35,464 nt of DNA from a virus: IMG/VR virus record IMGVR_UViG_3300011013_002565, positions 1-35,464 of that record; one strand, written 5' to 3'. Numbering within the stretch: the stretch's first letter is position 1; every line of letters starts with the position of its first letter. Shown piece by piece: positions 30,615 through 35,464 of the stretch. The translations under genes were made by a program, and so were the position numbers. Below the pieces are notes generated by a model. The model was not told the origin of the DNA, ran no database searches, and worked only from the letters and a program-made list of their open reading frames with translations.

Positions 30615-30860
30615 TCATATATACCACTTCATAGTGTCTGGAATTGTTTCTGGAAGTCCCATTTCTCTACGTTCCACGGGATCATCTTTAATCTCAAGTA
30701 GATTTTCTATCTGTCTAATAATATCTATTATTGCAAGCTGAGAACCAGTAGTACCACCACACCCTTGACATGAATTTAATGTTCTATGTCCCTTGCTATA
30801 CTGTTCATTAATATCATTACAGTATTCTAATAGTTCATATAATTTTTCGTCTACAAACAT
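30615..30860 (-). CDS. Small hypothetical protein with CxxC
   Basis: 81 aa. LNSCQGCGGTTGSQLAIIDII carries a CxxCGG motif between helices. TAATG-type start downstream of its neighbour. Function unknown. Confidence 0.6.
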   Translation of the reverse strand: MFVDEKLYELLEYCNDINEQYSKGHRTLNSCQGCGGTTGSQLAIIDIIRQIENLLEIKDDPVERREMGLPETIPDTMKWYI

Positions 30861-31078
30861 TATATCTCTTCGATAATCATTATTTTCTTGTCTAATGATT
30901 TTTTTAATCTTCTAAGTAAAGCAAGAGTTTTCGTGTCTTCAATTTCTGCTCTTACATGATGATCCAATAATGTATCTATTTCTTTTGAGAAATCTTGTAG
31001 TTCGTGAACACAGGAAGAAATATAATGTTTTACTTCAGTAGTCTTTATTCCTACAATTCCCGATTCACCGTATAACAT
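30860..31078 (-). CDS. Small helical hypothetical protein
   Basis: 72 aa, helical with many charged residues (DFSKEIDTLLDHHVRAEIED). Overlaps pyrF by 14 bp. No family. Confidence 0.55.
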   Translation of the reverse strand: MLYGESGIVGIKTTEVKHYISSCVHELQDFSKEIDTLLDHHVRAEIEDTKTLALLRRLKKSLDKKIMIIEEI

Positions 31079-31745
31079 TATTAATTTTCTTTATAGTTGC
31101 TATTGGATCTGATGACTCTGTAACTAATCTTCCTACGACAATATAATCAGCACCATAGTCTAATGATTGTTTTGGAGTAGTTCCTCTGACTTGACCTCCC
31201 AGATTAACACCGAATGATACACCAGGACAAACTCTTTGTAATGTATGTCTAGGGTCTGCACCACTTAGTATCCCGATATCACTGGCAGAACAAACAACAC
31301 CATAGAATCCATGTTCCATAACTCTATTCAAATGTCTGCGCCACATGAAGTCAGGCATCTCTCTGCATATTTGATATTGTTCTTCTGAATCCCATGATGT
31401 GAGATAAGTTACTGCAAGGAGTTTAATATCTTTATTATATTGTTCTAGTTCTTTGTAGACTGCATCATTATTAAAAGTGGATACAGTAGCCATAGTAGCA
31501 CCAGCTTTAATACAGTTCTCAATTACTGTTTTAACTGTGTTTGGTGTATCCCAAAGTTTAAAGTCAAAGAATACTTCTTTAGTCTGTGCTAGTTTATAAT
31601 GATTAAGTTTAGACCATTGGTCGTCACGACAATAACTTATATGTTCATAACCAATATGACCTATCTTCCATCCATCTACGTAATCTTGAATCTTCTCTGC
31701 AATAAGAAAATGTTCTTTCTTTTCTAAGGATAGAATAACTTTCAT
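31065..31745 (-). CDS. pyrF: Orotidine 5'-phosphate decarboxylase
   Basis: 226 aa, usual length. FFDFKLWDTPNTVK is the catalytic D-x-K-x-x-D-x-PNT motif; CPGVSFGVNLGG and DYIVVGRLVTESSDP form the phosphate-binding end of the TIM barrel. It converts OMP to UMP, the last step of UMP synthesis, and would raise pyrimidine supply for phage replication. Same strand as the phosphoribosyltransferase at 26807. Confidence 0.9.
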   Translation of the reverse strand: MKVILSLEKKEHFLIAEKIQDYVDGWKIGHIGYEHISYCRDDQWSKLNHYKLAQTKEVFFDFKLWDTPNTVKTVIENCIKAGATMATVSTFNNDAVYKELEQYNKDIKLLAVTYLTSWDSEEQYQICREMPDFMWRRHLNRVMEHGFYGVVCSASDIGILSGADPRHTLQRVCPGVSFGVNLGGQVRGTTPKQSLDYGADYIVVGRLVTESSDPIATIKKINNVIR

Positions 31746-31749
31746 ATTA

Positions 31750-32010
31750 TTATCTCCTATGATGTCTTACATTTACTTTACGATAAGCACCTTCAGATAA
31801 TTTTACAATTTTATGTGTCAATATAATAGGAAAAAATGGAAGTAAAAAAGGAAATATAGTATGAACCATTCCCGTAATAAAAGAAACAAGGGCTAACATA
31901 TTACATTGCATACCTAAAGCAAAGTGTTCCCAATATCCTGCATGTATTTGTTTTAGATGATTTCTATCAAATAAATTTTTTGATAGATCCAACTTATCAA
32001 TCTCTCCCAT
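31750..32010 (-). CDS. Small membrane protein (DUF6356-like, paralog)
   Basis: 86 aa from ATG at 32010, which has a GGGAG site 5 bp upstream (a GTG two codons earlier is possible). HLKQIHAGYWEHFALGMQ ... FITGMVHTIFPFLLPFFPII matches the gene at 28723 in order and His placement. Two hydrophobic helices. Function unknown. Confidence 0.65.
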   Translation of the reverse strand: MGEIDKLDLSKNLFDRNHLKQIHAGYWEHFALGMQCNMLALVSFITGMVHTIFPFLLPFFPIILTHKIVKLSEGAYRKVNVRHHRR

Positions 32011-32551
32011 ATACACTCCCTACTATATGTACTCTATCATGTTGAGTATGTCCATTCATTGCACTATGTAATTTAGTAGTATCTACAAAATATGCTTGAC
32101 CTGCTCTTAGATGATAGATTGTATTTTGAACAATTACGAAACATTGTTCCTCAAAGGTCCATACAGGAATATGTATTCTAGGATGATTATCACAATGCCG
32201 TGGAAGACAACTTTGTGTTCTCATTACCATCACACGGGTTCGAAACATATTTAAGGAACTCATCAAATCATTTATGTATGTGCATTTAGGAAATACTGGA
32301 TTAATAACTTTATCATCAGTAAGTCCTATTGAAGCAAGCAGGGGTGATGAATATCCTGAATACTCGGGCTTCTCTCCAAACCCGTAACCCTGTAAACTAA
32401 AATGATCATTGTACTTGTGTACGTGTTCGTCTTTTGCGACTTCTTTTATTCTATCGATTATTCCTTCTGATTCTATTTCAGATCGGATTCTATCTACATC
32501 TACTTCTTTTATTATTTCTACATCTTTTGATGTTGAGGAAGTCCGTTCCAC
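31997..32551 (-). CDS. Aspartyl/asparaginyl beta-hydroxylase-like 2OG oxygenase
   Basis: 184 aa, GTG start at 32551 with GGAG upstream, 34 bp inside the previous gene. RTRVMVMRTQSCLPRHCDNHPRIHIPV carries HxD and R-x-HIPV; AGQAYFVDTTKLHSAMNG the distal His and DRVHIVGSV the end strand. Clear paralog of 23248. Target unknown. Confidence 0.8.
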   Translation of the reverse strand: MERTSSTSKDVEIIKEVDVDRIRSEIESEGIIDRIKEVAKDEHVHKYNDHFSLQGYGFGEKPEYSGYSSPLLASIGLTDDKVINPVFPKCTYINDLMSSLNMFRTRVMVMRTQSCLPRHCDNHPRIHIPVWTFEEQCFVIVQNTIYHLRAGQAYFVDTTKLHSAMNGHTQHDRVHIVGSVYGRD

Positions 32552-33102
32552 ATTATCTCCATGACTATTTCTCCGATCAAAGTATTTTCAGGAGTATTAT
32601 ATAACCACATTATTAAATCATAATATTCTTTGCATTCTGTAACCATAGATCCTGGTTCCATAATATGTTTGGAACCTTTAAAATCTCCCATCTTAATATT
32701 TGTTGTCTTATATTTAACGATTCCTTGTTTCCATTTTATATACAAACCTTTACAGTATTCATCCGTTGCATGTTTATTAGAATTATATCTAGAAGGAGTT
32801 AGATTAAAGTAATCTGGAACATGTGTTACCATACTTCCCGTATTAAATATATGACCACCTTTTCCAAACATTTTCCATGAATCAGATACTAATGCTAATA
32901 ATTCTAATTGTTCTCCTTGCTCACCATATATGTGATTAATAAAGATATCATAGTTATGACTTTCAGAAACAATATTATTTCTACCCGCAGAAGTTCTAAT
33001 ATCAAATCCATCTTTCGAACTAAGACTGACACCACCCTTTTCTATAAAGGATTTACCAACTCCATAGTTTTCTCCCGTAAAACATAAACTAATATCACTC
33101 AT
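32518..33102 (-). CDS. SDR-like oxidoreductase
   Basis: 194 aa, short. TG-ENY-GVG near the N-terminus is the TGxxxGxG cofactor loop, FINHIYG holds the conserved Asn, IFNTGSM the Ser and YNSNK (Y106, K110) the catalytic Tyr-Lys pair of short-chain dehydrogenases. Could process sugar nucleotides or another alcohol; substrate unknown. Confidence 0.7.
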   Translation of the reverse strand: MSDISLCFTGENYGVGKSFIEKGGVSLSSKDGFDIRTSAGRNNIVSESHNYDIFINHIYGEQGEQLELLALVSDSWKMFGKGGHIFNTGSMVTHVPDYFNLTPSRYNSNKHATDEYCKGLYIKWKQGIVKYKTTNIKMGDFKGSKHIMEPGSMVTECKEYYDLIMWLYNTPENTLIGEIVMEIMWNGLPQHQKM

Positions 33103-33117
33103 ATTACGCCGCGGAAT

Positions 33118-33270
33118 TTAGTACTTAATACTTTTTCTTTTATTTAACGCTACTGCGATTTCTTCATCTTTAGACAAACGAATCCTAAACGCATCTCTTA
33201 CTTCACGATCTATTATATCTTGTATTAAATAAAAGGAATTATTTTCTCTGCTTGTGGATGCTTTTTTCAT
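33118..33270 (-). CDS. Small basic protein behind a near-leaderless promoter
   Basis: 50 aa from ATG at 33270; a longer frame would cross the promoter. Basic and helical (REVRDAFRIRLSKDEEIAVAL). No Shine-Dalgarno; the predicted transcript begins about 4 nt before the ATG. Confidence 0.6.
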   Translation of the reverse strand: MKKASTSRENNSFYLIQDIIDREVRDAFRIRLSKDEEIAVALNKRKSIKY

Positions 33271-33280
33271 TATTACTATT

Positions 33281-33309
33281 ATTTTACCATAAAAGAAATA
33301 AGATGTCAA
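33281..33309 (-). promoter_or_regulatory. Sigma70-type promoter P5
   Basis: TTGACA (33304-33309), 17-bp spacer, TAAAAT (33281-33286). The -35 overlaps the stop of the upstream gene. The predicted start leaves a leader of only a few bases. Confidence 0.65.
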
Positions 33310-33896
33310 GTAAAAAATTTATATTTTTTTGGCATTTTACCTAACTCTTCTTGATACATATATTCATATTCGCTAATGAACATAAAGTAATGAACATTGC
33401 CATCTATTTTACTACACTCTTTTACACCCTTCTCATAATTCAATAAAAGATCAGAATCAACTATTCGTTTATCAACAACTTCAATAAAGGTATTCTGTAG
33501 ATCATGCATATGCATATCTGTAATAAGAATATCCCATTCGGGCATATCATATATTCTTTTACCATCCTTCCCATTCGCTTCCTCTTGTACAATATGAAGG
33601 ATTCTTAATGCTTGATTATTATCTAAGTAAGTATGAATAGCAGTATGCGATTCTTTATGTTCAAACATTCCTGGTGTAAGTTTATAATCAAAAAACTTAA
33701 CATGATCTAAACTACGAGTCTTAAAGAACAAATCAAAATTAAGACCTTTTTCATGATAGATAGTCTTACAACTTTTCCAATAATGTTCTTTCTCATTCTC
33801 CCATAGAAAACATAATACCTCATGTTCGTGTGGACGAGGTTCTGAAAAATCTGGAACTTGATCTACATGTAAATTAAGTTTCTTAATTAAACTCAT
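33306..33896 (-). CDS. Hypothetical phage protein
   Basis: 196 aa, not recognised. DILITDMHMHDLQNTFIEVVDKRIVDSD and the N-terminal LNLHVDQVPDFSEPRPHEHE suggest a His/Asp-rich alpha/beta domain. A strong hairpin lies in its 5' leader. Confidence 0.65.
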   Translation of the reverse strand: MSLIKKLNLHVDQVPDFSEPRPHEHEVLCFLWENEKEHYWKSCKTIYHEKGLNFDLFFKTRSLDHVKFFDYKLTPGMFEHKESHTAIHTYLDNNQALRILHIVQEEANGKDGKRIYDMPEWDILITDMHMHDLQNTFIEVVDKRIVDSDLLLNYEKGVKECSKIDGNVHYFMFISEYEYMYQEELGKMPKKYKFFT

Positions 33897-33912
33897 GTTA
33901 ATTTAAAACTGA

Positions 33913-33970
33913 TTGGAGGCTAGCGAGGCGACACCACCCTTAAAGATTTTTTACCACCTCGCTAGGTTAG
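33913..33970 (-). promoter_or_regulatory. Leader hairpin upstream of 196-aa gene
   Basis: CTAGCGAGG (33957-33965) pairs with CCTCGCTAG (33920-33928) on the minus strand, a perfect 9-bp stem with a loop of about 28 nt, ending some 25 bp before the ATG at 33896. Confidence 0.5.
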
Positions 33971-33983
33971 AGGTTGAATCTTC

Positions 33984-34072
33984 AAAAAAGTAGGAGTAGC
34001 ATCAATAATCAGAAGTGGAGATTCACTTCACCCGCCAGAAAAAAGCCAAAGGATATCGATAACTACTCCTAC
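33984..34072 (-). terminator. Long-stem terminator-like structured RNA
   Basis: GTAGGAGTAG (34063-34072) pairs perfectly with CTACTCCTAC (33990-33999), followed by six T. Inside is a GAAGTG/CACTTC hairpin (34012-34029). It resembles the 24587-24751 element in design: a long closing stem, internal hairpins, then U-run. Together with the leader hairpin it fills most of the 307-bp gap between 33897 and 34203; nothing coding was seen in the rest. Confidence 0.5.
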
Positions 34073-34209
34073 GGGGTTATACAATATATAGAGGACATCA
34101 ATTCATTTCTATAACACATGCATATAGACACTCGTCCTGGATATTCTTCGTATCGACAAGAATCCAAAACCCGCCTGTTCATTTCAGAACAGAAAAGGAG
34201 AGAGTGATT

Positions 34210-34395
34210 ATGGCACACTCCCTAGAGCCACCAGCAATTGTCGAATTCTCCATAGACAATAATTTCGAATTCTCCATAGATGTAATCTTGCCTCATTCCT
34301 ATATAGTGGACAGATTAATTATATACCGATCATACAGAGAAAAAAAAATTGAAAAAAATAATAAAATAGAAATGTGCAAAAATAAATCCTATTAA
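34210..34395 (+). CDS. Possible plus-strand small protein with 24-bp tandem repeat
   Basis: 61 aa from ATG at 34210 with AAGGAG 9 bp upstream. It would be the only plus-strand gene. The repeat (TCGAATTCTCCATAGA at 34241 and 34265) is 24 bp, a codon multiple, giving FSID twice. The C-terminal third is low-complexity Lys/Asn. The opposite strand also has a short frame. Weak evidence. Confidence 0.3.
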   Translation: MAHSLEPPAIVEFSIDNNFEFSIDVILPHSYIVDRLIIYRSYREKKIEKNNKIEMCKNKSY

Positions 34396-34493
34396 CATTC
34401 TGTCTTTTTTAAATTCTCACCTTTCTCATATAGAACACCTGCACAGAATGCAACAGTAAAAAATCCTACAAAAAATATTAAATCAAACCACAT
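34392..34493 (-). CDS. 33-aa membrane peptide
   Basis: One hydrophobic helix (FDLIFFVGFFTVAFCAGVLY) then a charged tail. AAAGG site upstream; 14 bp after the previous gene's stop. Function unknown. Confidence 0.55.
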   Translation of the reverse strand: MWFDLIFFVGFFTVAFCAGVLYEKGENLKKTEC

Positions 34494-34507
34494 AATATAA
34501 CCTTTCT

Positions 34508-34750
34508 TTAATTAAGTTTAAATCTTCGATCAACTTTGCGTATAATAGCTTCCTGCTGATCATAAATGTATGCTTCCTTAATAGGACCATCTATATTCTT
34601 ATCCCAATAGTCAAGGAACTCAGTAATGCGTGGATAATTTGGTAATTGATCATCTGTCTGCCATACGAACTCATTAATAATGTGTAAGTAGTCTGGAATA
34701 TAGTAAACAACCTGAACAGTAGCAACTGTCCACTTCTCTAGATAAATGAT
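34508..34750 (-). CDS. Hypothetical protein with no canonical start codon
   Basis: About 80 aa with clear coding character (YLEKWTVATVQVVYYIPDYL ... LDYWDKNIDGPIKEAYIYD). There is no ATG, GTG or TTG in frame between the upstream TAA and the body, but AGGAGG lies 6 bp before ATC (34750) and 9 bp before ATT (34747). A 10-codon ATG frame (MKGGGSLSFI) overlaps the start in another frame. Either a rare AUC/AUU start or a frameshift. Start is uncertain; coding is likely. Confidence 0.6.
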   Translation of the reverse strand: MIYLEKWTVATVQVVYYIPDYLHIINEFVWQTDDQLPNYPRITEFLDYWDKNIDGPIKEAYIYDQQEAIIRKVDRRFKLN

Positions 34751-34793
34751 AGTGATCCTCCTCCCTTCATTTATATAGAGAAAAATTTTTGTA

Positions 34794-35105
34794 CTAATTT
34801 AATACAAATCGTACTGGTATTCTTTTCAATTTCAATTCAAGTGCTATTACTAAACGATGATTCCCATCCATAATGTATGATGGTCGATCATCTATTTTCC
34901 ATTTCTCTTTTCTAAACTCTTCCTCATTCATACGTACTATAATTGGATGATTAGAATCAAATCCATTTCTTAACATACTATTTCTTAAATCAGTAAAGAT
35001 AGGAAAGCTCCGAGGTGATACTGGTTTAGGTATAGGTAATGTTTTAGGATTAATATAAAAAATTTTTGATAATTTAAGTGGAAGCATCTTACTGTACTTT
35101 GACAT
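34794..35105 (-). CDS. ParB/sulfiredoxin-fold protein
   Basis: 103 aa. NPKTLPIPKPVSPRSFPIF near the start, then YIMDGNHRLVIALELKLKRIPV, where DGNHR is the ParB-N/Srx signature. ParB-like phage proteins can bind or cut nucleic acids or act as CTPase-type domains; the short length leaves only the core domain. Confidence 0.78.
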   Translation of the reverse strand: MSKYSKMLPLKLSKIFYINPKTLPIPKPVSPRSFPIFTDLRNSMLRNGFDSNHPIIVRMNEEEFRKEKWKIDDRPSYIMDGNHRLVIALELKLKRIPVRFVLN

Positions 35106-35219
35106 AGAAAAAAATCTCAGAAAAATCTTTTTTAATTAATCTATATAGAGTCCGCTAGACAGGCGGCACGATGACCACCCCCCGTCAGCACATGTTGCCC
35201 CCTCCCCCCTTTTGGGTAT
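35106..35219. other. G/C-run-rich intergenic stretch
   Basis: No gene seen. The minus strand carries runs of 5-6 G (GGGGGGAGGGGG and a later GGGGGG), exceptional for this AT-rich genome, and a TATATAG stretch before the ParB-like gene. It could fold as a G-quadruplex or mark a module border. Confidence 0.4.
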
Positions 35220-35256
35220 AAAAAAAACGAGGCCGCACATTTAAGTACGAACCTCG
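35220..35256 (-). terminator. Rho-independent terminator
   Basis: Minus strand CGAGG (35252-35256) pairs with CCTCG (35228-35232), with an inner GTAC/GTGC pairing, followed by eight T. It lies 25 bp after the stop of the partial gene at 35282. Confidence 0.8.
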
Positions 35257-35281
35257 CTTTCCCCCATCCAGTAAAGGATAA

Positions 35282-35464
35282 TTAGATTCCAGCAGGAATT
35301 TCTTTAGTAAGTGGGGCGGACAGCCAGTTCCAGCCACCTCTGCACCACTTGGATAAGAACCGCTCAGTCCAGTCGATACGGACTGGTGCTAGTTCATCAG
35401 AGTATATCTCCTTCTCTGTGCGGAAATCTTCTGCGACTTCTCTTGCACTAATAACTTCCTCGGA
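35282..35464 (-). CDS. Partial gene, C-terminus only
   Basis: The last 60 residues are in the window (SEEVISAREVAEDF ... FLSKWCRGGWNWLSAPLT ... PAGI), open to the right edge. Trp-rich. Codon third positions are richer in G/C than in most of the window. No family recognised. Followed by a strong terminator. Confidence 0.65.
   Translation of the reverse strand, partial: SEEVISAREVAEDFRTEKEIYSDELAPVRIDWTERFLSKWCRGGWNWLSAPLTKEIPAGI

Noticed and set aside
1-35464. CRISPR array, insertion sequence or integrase
   Set aside because: No direct-repeat array, no transposase or integrase motif and no terminal inverted repeats were seen.

Overview
This 35.5-kb, AT-rich window looks like part of a marine T4-like myovirus genome. 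Almost every gene is on the minus strand, packed head to tail with ATGA, TAATG or 8-bp stop/start overlaps. The T4-type markers are an RNase H (5'-3' exonuclease), a RecB-like phage exonuclease, a T4-style late promoter (TATAAATA) in front of a cell-wall hydrolase, and several small phage-conserved families. Four tRNA genes with encoded CCA lie among early-type promoters. The host cannot be named from the sequence; AT-rich marine bacteria such as SAR11 relatives are only a guess.

Layout, read in the direction of transcription (right to left). Positions 35464-28000 hold a partial gene with a terminator, a ParB-like protein, a gene without a canonical start codon, an SDR-like protein, aspartyl-hydroxylase-like and FkbM-methyltransferase genes, pyrF, two paralogous small membrane proteins and ClpP. 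Positions 28000-23200 hold a 2OG-Fe(II) oxygenase, a phosphoribosyltransferase (possible pyrE partner of pyrF), a CmoA-like methyltransferase, a large structured RNA element and a second aspartyl-hydroxylase-like gene. Positions 23250-14700 form an early-gene region of small proteins. It is driven by four near-identical sigma70-type promoters, three of which carry the same leader hairpin. It also holds tRNA-Gly, -Tyr, -Asp and -Asn, two lipoproteins, and a SelW/Rdx-family gene whose redox motif is C-G-S-UGA. Positions 14700-8900 hold the late hydrolase, a GT4 glycosyltransferase, RNase H, a sugar nucleotidyltransferase, an FmdB zinc ribbon and the exonuclease. Positions 8923-1 form one tightly overlapping operon: glycosyltransferase-like protein, two radical-SAM cores, two free-standing SPASM-like domains, three tandem SGNH-hydrolase-like paralogs, a 2OG oxygenase, an amidinotransferase and a B12-type radical-SAM protein that runs off the window.

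The two most unusual things are (1) the probable phage-encoded selenoprotein at 16945-17193, with an in-frame UGA exactly at the selenocysteine position and a bacterial-SECIS-like hairpin after it, and (2) the 1-8923 operon, which resembles a small-molecule or surface-modification pathway, with radical-SAM catalytic and SPASM domains encoded as separate, -1-overlapping genes. Secondary points are the repeated promoter/leader cassette, several strongly structured non-coding stretches, a CDS ending inside a tRNA gene, and a gene with no ATG/GTG/TTG start. Function calls are from motif reading only; no database search was possible.
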